DNA of 64,000 bases from Shewanella sp. MTB7 (GCF_027571385.1 NZ_CP085636.1:4884501-4948500), one strand, 5' to 3'. Positions 24,800 through 33,470 are shown, counted from the first letter of the stretch. Translations and numbers: made by a program. Notes: a model not told the origin generated them from the letters alone.

Positions 24800-25789
24800 T
24801 CACGAATAATTGATGATGCTGACATCACTCGTTGTTCTGATGTATCCATTGACGTACACATCACCAGGCGGCAAACCAATGAGCGGTGACCACCCCAGAG
24901 CTTTTACATCAACAAAGCCACGACCGTTTCTAACAAACATAACGTTGCTTCTAACGTCATCGCTATCCAAGTCGATAATGGTCAGTTTTTGACTGAAATA
25001 CCCCGTTCCGTTATCTGTCTCGATAAGCAGTTGATAGGTAGCTGTATTAATGGGTTCATACAGTGGACGGCCTACGCCATCGCTTACCGTCGTTAATTCA
25101 CCCGCGCTGGTTGTTAACGTACATTTGCCATTGAGTTGCGCGTGGATCTCATTGTTCAAATTTGCGATGAGTGCGGACTGCTCAGTCAGATCAACCGTTG
25201 CCCCACCACCTGCGTTTTTTATCTTGTCTGCGAGCTCTAGCAGTGCAGACTGTGCATTGGTCCCGTTCAATCCACTCATCCCAGGCACGAATGCAATCGC
25301 GCTTGCGGTATGTGCCGTTTCGCTTTCGATGTGCTGATTTAACGCTTTAACACTGGCGTATTGCTTTGATATATCGACACTGACCGTTATTTGGTTAATG
25401 CTGGACAGGGGTAAATGCACTGAGATAGCGCGCTCAGTAAACAGGGACACCAGAGTCGGTGCCATGGAGCACCAAACGATTAACTCCCCGTCAGAGTCAA
25501 TCAATCCCACTTCACGCAACCATTGACCGTGATATTTCTCGATCATGTCGGCAGACATAAATATCCCCGCCCCGAAATAATCACTCGGGCGTTCAGTGAT
25601 GGACTCTCTGCCGATCTCTTTTGTTAATTGGGTGCCATCAATCGACGGCGTGACGGCATGGCCATTTCCATCGCCCAACACCATTGCCGTGATCGTGAGT
25701 GTTTGACCTGCGGCTAACCCATTAAGCTTATCTATCCCCACTTGCGTGACGACAGCGTATTGCTCAGGATCAAGATTAAGGGTTGTCAT
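24800..25789 (-). CDS. Proximal tail fibre protein (DUF3751 N-terminus)
   Basis: 329 aa. The N-terminal domain reads YAVVTQVGIDKLNGLAAGQTLTITAMVLGDGNG, then ITERPSDYFGAGIFMSADMIEKYHGQWLREVGLIDSDGELIVWC, the phage tail-collar/fibre N-terminal family seen in P2 gpH-like proteins. A LNQHIESETAHTASAIAFVP segment and a C-terminal domain of about 110 residues follow. It overlaps the gp48-like gene by 4 bp. Confidence 0.85.
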   Translation of the reverse strand: MTTLNLDPEQYAVVTQVGIDKLNGLAAGQTLTITAMVLGDGNGHAVTPSIDGTQLTKEIGRESITERPSDYFGAGIFMSADMIEKYHGQWLREVGLIDSDGELIVWCSMAPTLVSLFTERAISVHLPLSSINQITVSVDISKQYASVKALNQHIESETAHTASAIAFVPGMSGLNGTNAQSALLELADKIKNAGGGATVDLTEQSALIANLNNEIHAQLNGKCTLTTSAGELTTVSDGVGRPLYEPINTATYQLLIETDNGTGYFSQKLTIIDLDSDDVRSNVMFVRNGRGFVDVKALGWSPLIGLPPGDVYVNGYIRTTSDVSIINYS

Positions 25790-26340
25790 GTTAATCGTAT
25801 CTCCACATCTTCAAAAATAGTGACATAGGGCGCGGCATATACAGCGCCGTATACCTTAGAGCTTTTGGACTTAGGGCCAATCGTGACCTCATGCACCACC
25901 GTTTTATAGGCACCGACATACACCTTTAAAGGGGCCTTACTTGCGGTTGCGTCTAAGATCCAATGAAAATCAGTGTGCGGCAAACGCACTTCAATAAAAG
26001 CCGGCATCACCTTGTCATAGGGCCAACTTGCATCAACATTGACAGTGATGAGATTTGGGAAAGCTGGATCGTCAACCACGTTGCCACGCGCGCCAGTCTC
26101 TGTCATAAGATGTTGATAGTCGGCTAACCGCCAACCAAACAACTCATTATCAACCTCTGCCAGTAATGCGAGTTGTACTTCGTCATGCGTCACCTTAAAA
26201 TCTGCGCCCATACCAGCAATAAGATTATTGAGTTCGGTATTGGTTGAGTCTTGCCAATACTGACCTTTAGGCAGCAGTTGACGCACGGCATTAGCAAAGT
26301 CGTCATCATTGCGATCAATAATTAAGTCAGAGGTGTCCAT
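25786..26340 (-). CDS. Mu gp48 / YmfQ-like (DUF2313) baseplate protein
   Basis: 184 aa. AVRQLLPKGQYWQDSTNTELNNLIAGMGADFKVTHDEVQLALLAEVD...FGWRLADYQHLMTETG is the DUF2313 signature, a P2 gpI-type tail protein that links baseplate and fibres. It overlaps baseplate J upstream by 19 bp and the fibre gene downstream by 4 bp. Confidence 0.88.
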   Translation of the reverse strand: MDTSDLIIDRNDDDFANAVRQLLPKGQYWQDSTNTELNNLIAGMGADFKVTHDEVQLALLAEVDNELFGWRLADYQHLMTETGARGNVVDDPAFPNLITVNVDASWPYDKVMPAFIEVRLPHTDFHWILDATASKAPLKVYVGAYKTVVHEVTIGPKSKSSKVYGAVYAAPYVTIFEDVEIRLT

Positions 26341-27374
26341 GTTATCTCCCCTAGCGTGTGGATCTCGTTGTTGGCAATAAACTGCTCTTCTGTTGGCCGC
26401 CGCACCAGGTAGTTGCTTGTGATAGGCGCGATGGCGATAACGATTTCGGTCGGTGAAAGCGACACCGGCCTTGGTGGGATCACTGAATGGTCGCGCTGCC
26501 CCATCTTTTGCATAAACAGCGCGTCTAATGCCTTGGTAATGTCTGCTTGGATATGCTCATCTTGAACATTTTGGATCTCAATATTGACAGGCTTTTGAGT
26601 GGGCAACATGACGGTGGGGTGGCAACCGGCAAGACGCACGCTCTCGATGTATGCTTGTACGGTATCGACGACCGCAAGCGGCAATGCGGGGTTTTGCTGC
26701 CTTGTTCCGATAAACACCTGCACCATGCCAAGCTCAGGAGTGTTGTCTAACGCCCAGGCATAATCGACATCGGCATGCGCAGAACGCGCCCACGCCTCAT
26801 AATCACTACGACGCCCAACAAGTACACCTTGGTTATAGGCCATACAGATCCGTTCACGCCAATGCTCAATATCTTCAATGTCAGCACCGCCATTGATCTC
26901 AACACTGAGTACATCATTAGGGCTGATGCCACTTATTGCCTCAGACAGTGTCAGTACGGTATCGTTTGGCAGGTTGCTTGACACGCCTGACATCAATGCA
27001 ATGACCTCGACATTCACATCGCTGTATTGCTGATTAAGGGTGAGGTATTCATTACCCGATGGCGCAACAACAACCGAACCTTTTGGAATGAGTACCACCT
27101 CGCCAAGTTGCTTGAATCGCACCCACCCGCGAGCAAAACTTGGCAATAATCGCTCAACATCGTGACGCTGTGCGTGAAGGTACAACCATGGCTCTGAGGC
27201 CGTTTCAGGGGAGAGCTCTCGAAACAACTGGTCCTGATAACCATATTGGCCATAACTGACACCGGCGATGGCGCACGCAATGGCATCAATGGCGGGGTTA
27301 TGTTGCCCTGTTTTGGCGATAAGGGTTGATTTAGCGCGTTCAACCAGTGCGCTTAGACTTCGTTGTGTACTCAT
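26322..27374 (-). CDS. Mu gp47 / gpJ-like baseplate wedge protein
   Basis: 350 aa. Baseplate J signatures: AYNQGVLVGRRSDYEAWARSAHADVDYAWALDN, VQVFIGTRQQNPALPLAVVDTVQAYIESVRLAGCHPTVMLPTQKPVNIEI, and the ending LGEITW. It builds the wedge of the contractile tail baseplate. It sits between gp46-like and gp48-like genes as in Mu. Confidence 0.93.
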   Translation of the reverse strand: MSTQRSLSALVERAKSTLIAKTGQHNPAIDAIACAIAGVSYGQYGYQDQLFRELSPETASEPWLYLHAQRHDVERLLPSFARGWVRFKQLGEVVLIPKGSVVVAPSGNEYLTLNQQYSDVNVEVIALMSGVSSNLPNDTVLTLSEAISGISPNDVLSVEINGGADIEDIEHWRERICMAYNQGVLVGRRSDYEAWARSAHADVDYAWALDNTPELGMVQVFIGTRQQNPALPLAVVDTVQAYIESVRLAGCHPTVMLPTQKPVNIEIQNVQDEHIQADITKALDALFMQKMGQRDHSVIPPRPVSLSPTEIVIAIAPITSNYLVRRPTEEQFIANNEIHTLGEITWTPLT

Positions 27375-27763
27375 AATGGGATCTCTAAACTTGTGGCATC
27401 GTTCATGTTAACCGTCACCACTCTACTGATAGCGGTGCCTGATAAGCGCTTAACCTCAACACTGAATGACATAATATGTCCCTCGTCAACGAGCCACTGC
27501 AGGGCGTCATCGATAAAGCTTTTTGCACGAATAACGGTTTGCTCTGTTAACTTCTCTCGAGAGAGTGTCCAATCACGAGAGCCGATAGCCGGCACATAGA
27601 CCTCATGCCAGCAGCCCCCGCGCTCATTATTTTCCATGCGCGCGCGGTCGTTTGATGTCGAGCGAGCATGATTAAGCACACTCTGTAATACCGCATGGGT
27701 TAACCCTTCAATGGTGGTGAGTGGGGCCGTTAGTGCACCAAGCGTGAATTGATGTTGTCTCAT
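27371..27763 (-). CDS. Mu gp46-like baseplate protein
   Basis: 130 aa. RGGCWHEVYVPAIGSRDWTLSREKLTEQTVIRAKSFIDDALQWLVDEGHI is the Mu gp46 pattern, equivalent to gpW/gp25 baseplate lysozyme-fold proteins of other phages. It overlaps baseplate J by 4 bp. Confidence 0.88.
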   Translation of the reverse strand: MRQHQFTLGALTAPLTTIEGLTHAVLQSVLNHARSTSNDRARMENNERGGCWHEVYVPAIGSRDWTLSREKLTEQTVIRAKSFIDDALQWLVDEGHIMSFSVEVKRLSGTAISRVVTVNMNDATSLEIPL

Positions 27764-27769
27764 CTCTCT

Positions 27770-28279
27770 TTATTTCCCCGCAAATACGGTTGTCGAGCCA
27801 TCGACATGTGGCTTTTTAGTAACGGGACAAATGCTTTCGCAGGTGATCACCCCCGCACCGCCATTGAGTTTGATACTTTTGCCATTAGCCATGATGTCAC
27901 CACCTGCAGTGACACTGATGTCTTTCTTGGCGATAACTTCCACGGTTTTATTGGTTGTAATTAGGATCCCGTTTTTAGTGAAATGCACCAGATTGCCTTT
28001 ATCATCGAGCATGGCCACTTCACCTGGTTCTAATTCCATTTCATAACGCTCGTCTTCAACGCAATACGCCACGCCACGAGCCCGAACGCCACCAAGAAAC
28101 AATAAGTACGAACGCGCCCCCACGTTGGGGCGACTCATGAAACCGTAATTATGGACTCGCTTAATGCGATCACTTGTTCGCCCTGTTGTGGTCTTAATTT
28201 GCAGCACCTTCGTGTCAACACCAGTCACGTCACCAATAGCAAAAATATTCTTGAGCCGGCTCATGAGTCGATCAAACAT
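27770..28279 (-). CDS. Mu gp45-like baseplate spike protein
   Basis: 169 aa from the ATG at 28279, which overlaps the gp44-like stop. OB-type domain GDVTGVDTKVLQIKTTTGRTSDRIKRVHNYGFMSRPNVGARSYLLFLGG, then a beta-helical spike (VHFTKNGILITTNKTVEVIAKKDISVTAGGDIMANGKSIKLNGG). It forms the membrane-piercing tip, equivalent to P2 gpV. Confidence 0.88.
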   Translation of the reverse strand: MFDRLMSRLKNIFAIGDVTGVDTKVLQIKTTTGRTSDRIKRVHNYGFMSRPNVGARSYLLFLGGVRARGVAYCVEDERYEMELEPGEVAMLDDKGNLVHFTKNGILITTNKTVEVIAKKDISVTAGGDIMANGKSIKLNGGAGVITCESICPVTKKPHVDGSTTVFAGK

Positions 28280-29216
28280 TGGCAGGCTCCTCAAAGGGGC
28301 GAAATAGCGCTATTTTGGTTTGAGCAGACGCATCGCTCACTGATAAGGTTAACGACTCGATCAACATGCTTTCATTGAAAGATTGCCGCACATCCACCAC
28401 GCTCACCGTGCGATTAATGGCATCACCGGTCAGCTCAGGAAACAACGCAGGGAGTGAAGTGGACACGGTGACACCTTGGGCGATAGCGAGATCACGTTCA
28501 TACTCTGCGCGTGCCAGGCAAGCAGCCGCGCTTTGCAATTGGTCGGACACAAACACCACCTTTCTTTGTGTATTGGCGGGGGCGTAGGTGACGACGGCAT
28601 GCGCCTCAGTCCACTGCCCTTGCACCTCAATGTGATAAAACTGCTTGGTGAAGTTGCGCTCAATGGACAATGACTCGATATTGTTACCCACTTCAAGCCT
28701 CACTCCCGGGAGTGTGGCATGCGCTGGATTTTCTAACGTCAACACACCATTGCGCTCAATCAATATCACGCCTTGCTCTTTGGCGAGTTGTGCCAGGTTG
28801 TCGACTGGGGATTCGGCGTTAATTTGAAACTCGTCAATCACACCCAGTGCAGCGCCATCAACCAAGGATTGAACCGACAACCCAAAATCCGCAGACACAC
28901 TGGTTAACAGCGACTCAAGCGTTTGATCATAGAGTGCATCCATGGTGATTTTGGAGTCGATCATGTTCGCGCTTAATGAACGCCCCGACAAACTCATGGC
29001 GTACTCACTGCTTGCCGTGTTGGTGCCCACAGTGTCGATGGTGCCAATGAAGATCCGCTTATCATCAAGCAAGAACTCAACCGGTAACGGTGAGGTGATA
29101 ATCTTAGGTTCAATGCTGCAGCTAAAGGTGTGGGCTAACTGTTTAATCGAAAACGTCACATCAGCATTGAGAAATGGTGTTTTCTTGCCATCAACCATCA
29201 GAGTCAACGTGCTCAT
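28272..29216 (-). CDS. Mu gp44 / P2 gpD-like baseplate hub protein
   Basis: 314 aa. Late-control D/gp44 pattern: SIKQLAHTFSCSI, a central NAESPVDNLAQLAKEQGVILIERNGVLTLENPAH and a C-terminal RNFTKQFYHIEVQGQW...AEYERDLAIAQGVTVSTSLPALFP. The hub joins tube and baseplate. It overlaps the gp43-like gene by 4 bp. Confidence 0.87.
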   Translation of the reverse strand: MSTLTLMVDGKKTPFLNADVTFSIKQLAHTFSCSIEPKIITSPLPVEFLLDDKRIFIGTIDTVGTNTASSEYAMSLSGRSLSANMIDSKITMDALYDQTLESLLTSVSADFGLSVQSLVDGAALGVIDEFQINAESPVDNLAQLAKEQGVILIERNGVLTLENPAHATLPGVRLEVGNNIESLSIERNFTKQFYHIEVQGQWTEAHAVVTYAPANTQRKVVFVSDQLQSAAACLARAEYERDLAIAQGVTVSTSLPALFPELTGDAINRTVSVVDVRQSFNESMLIESLTLSVSDASAQTKIALFRPFEEPANV

Positions 29217-30445
29217 GACGCCACCTCAATCGCAACGGTGCCACATAAGAAAAGCGGGTGTTGGGCAGGATTGAGTGAGGTTAGCATCTGCAACTCTGCG
29301 TGATGTTCATGAGCCAGTGCGAGTGCCGGTATGGGACGCGGCAACAGATCATGCAGTGTTGGCGAACTCCCTTTAACCACCTTGGCAATGTGCACACTTA
29401 TCCCATCCTTTAACACGACCAACGCATTAAACAGTGCCAGACTCTCAATGGTGGATACGCTGGTCGCATCATCGATGCGCGCGTCAATCTCAGAGACAAT
29501 CCGCTGCAAGTCATTAAGGATGAAGGCCGGTTGTGTGGTTGAAGGCGCAAGCACAAATTTATCACGCTGTTCGAGCGCAGCAATGTCTCTACTCATCAAC
29601 ATGGCAGCAATGACGAGTTGCACATTGAAGTGGTGGCTAGGGCTGTCAGGGTCGATGAGCTCCAACATGGCTGCTTGTGCCATGCGCGCATTGTCCACGG
29701 CTTCACTTGCCAACAGAGTGCTGGTGCCTTCTCCAGATGATGCGTAACGACTCTCTGTGCGCACCACTTTCGCCACATGTTTAACGGTTTTACTGAGCTG
29801 CTCAGCGAACTGCCCTGGGGCATTGGCAATGCTTGATATCGACACTAGCGCGCTGTTCAGCTCCGTGTTCAACTCTGACAGTATTTGACTCGGCACTGCC
29901 AGCCTATTGGAGATACGCTGCAATCGGGTGACAACGGACGTGAAGCTTGCCCGAATAGTGTTTGTTTGCGCTACGCTTGCATCGTCTACCTCCTCAACGA
30001 ATGAGGGGGTAGAGGCCGTAATGACAACATCCGCTTGAGTCTCAGCATTAAATACGCTCTCGATAACGACAGCATGTAATGTTGGTGCCTTGCCATCAAA
30101 CACAAAGGTGAGGGAGAGCGTGACAAGGCCGCGCTTGGTATCAATCTTTAGTGAATGTGATTCAAAGACAAGGGGTAACTCACCTAGCCATGGGTGCTCA
30201 AGCTCCCCCCTTGGGGTGCTAGCAAGTTTAGCAAGCAGTGCATTGGCATCAGCGAGGGAGTTCACGCCGACCATGACCACCTCGAGTGATAGGTTACTCG
30301 CAGCGCTTCCCATGACTTTTATCATAGGGAGATCGGCATAGGGGATCTCACTGATGTGTAGCCGCTGACCACCGTCAATGGTGGTGCTCAAGATATTCAG
30401 TTCAAGACCGCTCCATCTTCCTTTTTCGTATTTTCTTTCCCACAT
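29213..30445 (-). CDS. Mu gp43-like DNA circulation N-terminal domain protein
   Basis: 410 aa. The N-terminal 90 residues (LNILSTTIDGGQRLHISEIPYADLPMIKVMGSAASNLSLEVVMVG...LEHPWLGELPLVFESHSLKIDTKRGLVTLSLTFVFDG) match the DNA_circ_N family of Mu gp43, a tail protein next to the tape measure. Here the tape measure is about 20 kb away. It opens the baseplate operon. Confidence 0.87.
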   Translation of the reverse strand: MWERKYEKGRWSGLELNILSTTIDGGQRLHISEIPYADLPMIKVMGSAASNLSLEVVMVGVNSLADANALLAKLASTPRGELEHPWLGELPLVFESHSLKIDTKRGLVTLSLTFVFDGKAPTLHAVVIESVFNAETQADVVITASTPSFVEEVDDASVAQTNTIRASFTSVVTRLQRISNRLAVPSQILSELNTELNSALVSISSIANAPGQFAEQLSKTVKHVAKVVRTESRYASSGEGTSTLLASEAVDNARMAQAAMLELIDPDSPSHHFNVQLVIAAMLMSRDIAALEQRDKFVLAPSTTQPAFILNDLQRIVSEIDARIDDATSVSTIESLALFNALVVLKDGISVHIAKVVKGSSPTLHDLLPRPIPALALAHEHHAELQMLTSLNPAQHPLFLCGTVAIEVAS

Positions 30446-30705
30446 TTCGCCCTAAATCTCCTGATATATGCATGAGCGCGCATCGTTATGCATGGGGTAC
30501 GCGCGCAGGCCTTGCGTCGGCACTCCCACCCCTCCTCACCGAAAGTCAGCGCGGTTAAAAAACGAAAAATAGAGGTCTAATAATTACGCAAAACACTTCA
30601 CAACAATCAATTGATTTAAAAGGGAAATACTTCCCATCACTGTAGTAACCTTGCAAACCATCAAGATCGCAATCGTTCGTTTTTGGGGTTATTTAAACTT
30701 CATTG
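30446..30705. other. Gene-free stretch with candidate cos region
   Basis: Minus-strand read at 30540-30529 gives GGTGAGGAGGGG, followed by a GC-rich segment with TGCGCGCG (30510-30500) and a GCGCGC-rich block to 30476. This resembles my memory of P2-family cosN (GGCGAGGCGGGG followed by a GCGCGC segment). The rest is AT-rich and should contain the late promoter of the baseplate operon; I could not identify an Ogr site. Confidence 0.4.
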
Positions 30706-31218
30706 TCATGACAATCGATTGTTTTTAAATTTACTTCGATTCACATCCAAATCATCAAGTAACGATTCATGTGAACGCTCCATGTTTTTTACAAAATACT
30801 TTTTAATATTTGAAAAATCATTTTCCAATATTAATCGGTCCAAATACTCAAATAAGCTGTACAAATAACTTCGTGATATTTGCTCGACGTGAACCTTGGG
30901 GTAAGGCCTGTATCGAATAACCTCTTCATTCAAAATTGCGCTATCAAGAAGGTTGTATTGATCTCCTGTTATATCTATGGCGTACCCGTCCACCTCCAAC
31001 CAAGCGTGCGTCACCATATTCTCACCTCTACCACAAACAAGGATTATCTCAATGTCACTCCATATTGTCCTGTAGTGAAAGGCCAAAAATAATGATGCAA
31101 ACTTACAATTCATAATAGGAAATGTCTTAGTGATCACATCGGTCGTTTTTTTGTTGCATAACTCAATTGAAGAGCGAAAAACAAACGCTTCATATTGTAA
31201 AATATGAATATTTTCCAT
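30706..31218 (-). CDS. Transglutaminase-like cysteine protease/peptidase-fold protein (phage accessory)
   Basis: 170 aa from the ATG at 31218 (AAGG upstream; a GTG 13 codons earlier is possible). A Cys-His-Asp arrangement is visible: MNCKFASLFLAFHY (Cys about 38), THAWLEVDGYAIDITGDQYN (His about 71, Asp about 81), the order of transglutaminase-like and NlpC-like folds, with the DIT-x-DQ signature of the family. The C-terminal third is charged and helical. It is very AT-rich compared with the structural genes. It lies between the terminase paralogue and the candidate cos. Function is unknown; a modifying or proteolytic activity is inferred. Confidence 0.62.
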   Translation of the reverse strand: MENIHILQYEAFVFRSSIELCNKKTTDVITKTFPIMNCKFASLFLAFHYRTIWSDIEIILVCGRGENMVTHAWLEVDGYAIDITGDQYNLLDSAILNEEVIRYRPYPKVHVEQISRSYLYSLFEYLDRLILENDFSNIKKYFVKNMERSHESLLDDLDVNRSKFKNNRLS

Positions 31219-31266
31219 TAGTAACCTTAAATATATTAGTGATGGTTCCTTTGGCACTGGGATCGT

Positions 31267-31656
31267 CTAACTTGTAGAGAAAAAAATTACTCGATGTTTT
31301 TTTAACATCGCCCATGACGATACCAAATTACTGACATAAGAAAAGTTCATGTCATCAAAACAATTTATCGCATAAGCATTGCCAGAATGTGCTGCCATCA
31401 CTTGACTATCTGTGAGTAAAAAAATCAATTTGGCACCATTTTGTAATACAATTGGGTTGCCTGTTACTGCCACACCTAGCGAATTTGCTAATTTAATAAC
31501 ATGTTCTCGAATAGCGTCGCTTTCCAAGTTCGATGCAGAGAGAAAAATTTGGTTATGGCCAGTCAACATTGCATCGTTCAATGCTTTTGCCCCGAAATAT
31601 AATTCCATTTCATTTTCATTCATCAGTTCAAACTCACTTATTTTTTCAGCTTTCAT
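31267..31656 (-). CDS. Truncated, catalytically dead terminase ATPase paralogue
   Basis: 129 aa. It aligns with residues about 178-304 of this phage's own gpP-like terminase: YFGAKALNDAMLTGHNQIFLSAS against YFAFEAFEDAILSGDNQIFLSAS, LQNGAKLIFLLTDSQVMAAHSGNAYAINCFDDMNF against [31 protein letters not shown], and RVIFFSTS against RTTYLSTPS. The Walker A segment is lost (NENEMELYF for KSRQIGLTYYF) and Walker B Glu is Asp. The frame is intact, and its ATG overlaps the ogr stop (ATGA). I infer a retained regulatory or interfering protein rather than decay. Confidence 0.75.
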   Translation of the reverse strand: MKAEKISEFELMNENEMELYFGAKALNDAMLTGHNQIFLSASNLESDAIREHVIKLANSLGVAVTGNPIVLQNGAKLIFLLTDSQVMAAHSGNAYAINCFDDMNFSYVSNLVSSWAMLKKHRVIFFSTS

Positions 31657-31901
31657 GGTTGGGCAAACATATCCGCTTGTTCTTCATGCCTACACAGCTC
31701 AGGTTGCAACGTGGGATCGGGTTTACCTCCCGTTCGCCTGGCGTAGTGCGAAAACGAAAGATGCAGAATAAAGACCTCTGCGCAATTCAGGTTCATGCAC
31801 TGGCAATACAATTCACGCAGCCCCACGCTGAGTTGTTTTGATGTCGCTATGCGCCCAGCACACAAACACTTAGGGCACTCAACCATCGACTTACGACCCA
31901 C
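31653..31901 (-). CDS. Ogr/Delta-type late-gene transcription activator
   Basis: 82 aa from GTG 31901 (AAGGGG upstream; ATG 31886 is next in frame). The family zinc finger is clear: CPKCLCAGRIATSKQLSVGLRELYCQCMNLNCAEVFILHLSFSHY (C-x2-C ... C-x4-C). P2 Ogr binds late promoters and recruits RNA polymerase through its alpha subunit. It explains how a phage with Mu-like tail genes but no Mu C protein turns on its late operons. A C-terminal extension of about 25 residues carries extra His/Cys. Confidence 0.9.
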   Translation of the reverse strand: MGRKSMVECPKCLCAGRIATSKQLSVGLRELYCQCMNLNCAEVFILHLSFSHYARRTGGKPDPTLQPELCRHEEQADMFAQP

Positions 31902-31949
31902 TGAAATAACCCCTTGGCGTGTTTGATATGAATAGACGATTAAGCGCAC

Positions 31950-32597
31950 GTATTCACATCAGTTAAATAATGTGAATGTTTGATGAACTCAAATCGCATC
32001 ACACATCAACTTTCATTTGTATTCGTTATTATTTTACTGAAAAAAATAATGAATATTGTCGTCAGGTAATTTATTTTAAAAAATTCTATTTAATAGAAAG
32101 GCACTCATCCCCACCACGCTTAGAGGTTTTATATGGTGATTTTTTCATTGAGGAATCATGGCCAACAAGGTTACAGAACATGCCATATGGCACACGAGTC
32201 AATTAACAGCGTTGACTGTAGGGCTTCAGGCGGCTGACAAGTCGTAACGTTATGATTTTAAATGTTAGCTTTGTTTTCGAATTTTTAGGTGGGAAATAAG
32301 ATGTTCATTCAAAATGAGCAAATGTGATGACAAAGCACCGCTACCAAAGTCACACATCTAGAAGTTGACGCTTCCTTAATGGCAACCGGTGCCATTAAGG
32401 AATTCTTATCTTGCAGGTAAGAATTTCAGAATTCTGGACTTTGGCGAGAAGTATGGAAACCCAAAAATACTTGCCTTTAGTTCTTTAGTTAAAATAAGGA
32501 GTCCCCACAAGAAATAATAATTTCTAATGGTGTTGTTATCGTGCTGAGCACTTCCAGACTAATTATCTCTAATCACTGATTAGTTACCAGTTAATTA
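31950..32597. other. 650-bp gene-poor stretch with a cluster of hairpins
   Basis: At 32373-32399 a perfect 11-bp stem CCTTAATGGCA / TGCCATTAAGG has loop ACCGG. It is followed at once by AATTCTTA(T) / (G)TAAGAATT (about 32400-32427) and by AGAATT-N4-AATTCT-like sequence to 32437. A 76-codon plus-strand frame (31976-32206) has no family signal or ribosome site and I do not annotate it. Confidence 0.6.
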
Positions 32598-33470
32598 TTA
32601 ATAATCTATAAAGTCTGTCGGTTTTGGTCTTCTCATTCCCCAAAGCAACTTAATTGTCCAAGAACTTCTATTCCACCAAATAACCTGACGCTTATAAAGA
32701 GAAGAGGTGATATGGTCAGTTAAATCATTATCAGACATAGTGTTATAAAGAGGATCTCCTCTCAACACTTCAAAGAGTTCTTTGGCATATTTTCGATCTT
32801 TCCTCCTTTCCAGTGGAGCGGTTATTCTTGAGATCGCAGGTCCAAAAATAAAATAAGTAAATAAAAATACTCCTACAATAAGAGCAATAAACATTAGAGA
32901 GATATCTCTTTCCACCTTCAATTGTGCAGGGCTATGACCATAATTATACTCTCTTGTATTCAAACCAATAGCAGAGACTATAATTTGTGGCTTATCTTGG
33001 CCGTCAAATAATATGCCCAATTTCATATTGGGATCAGCACCCTCACTTCTATTCAACGATTTTACTTTGTAAGAAAACCTATGAACACCATTATCAAATT
33101 CATAATCCTTGGTTTCTTCCACTAAATTTTTTATTCCTTTCTCACCATGTGCAAAGTGGGAAAGATATGTGAATTTATCACTTTCCTTTGGTTTAACTTC
33201 TATTACTATTGGAATATCTTTAAAGACTTTATCACTGAAATTTACCAATGATATTTCTAATAACCCAATCGATTCCTTAGTACTTCCATCAACTTTAATT
33301 TCCACTTTAGAATCGGGGAATTTAGGTTTAGATAGGTAATTTTTATCAAAGTTTATGTGGACATCAAGCTTCTGTATCTCATTTTGTTTTTCAAAAAAAT
33401 ACTGCTGCCCTATCATTGTAAGTGCACAGGTCACAATCGCGACAACAATTTTCCCCCATAAATTTCCCAC
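32598..33470 (-). CDS. Two-helix membrane protein of unknown function (prophage accessory)
   Basis: 290 aa. Membrane segment at about 6-24 (GKIVVAIVTCALTMIGQQYFF), an extracytoplasmic beta-rich domain of about 155 residues, a second segment at about 191-213 (ISLMFIALIVGVFLFTYFIFG) and a cytoplasmic basic helical tail of 75 residues. GTG start with GGAG ten bases upstream. GC content is lower than in the structural genes. No family recognised. Such proteins between ogr and the replication region are often exclusion factors, but this is only a guess. Confidence 0.62.
   Translation of the reverse strand: MGNLWGKIVVAIVTCALTMIGQQYFFEKQNEIQKLDVHINFDKNYLSKPKFPDSKVEIKVDGSTKESIGLLEISLVNFSDKVFKDIPIVIEVKPKESDKFTYLSHFAHGEKGIKNLVEETKDYEFDNGVHRFSYKVKSLNRSEGADPNMKLGILFDGQDKPQIIVSAIGLNTREYNYGHSPAQLKVERDISLMFIALIVGVFLFTYFIFGPAISRITAPLERRKDRKYAKELFEVLRGDPLYNTMSDNDLTDHITSSLYKRQVIWWNRSSWTIKLLWGMRRPKPTDFIDY

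Noticed and set aside
31976..32206. 76-codon plus-strand frame upstream of the hairpin cluster
   Set aside because: AT-rich, without ribosome site or family signal; could be real but unsupported.
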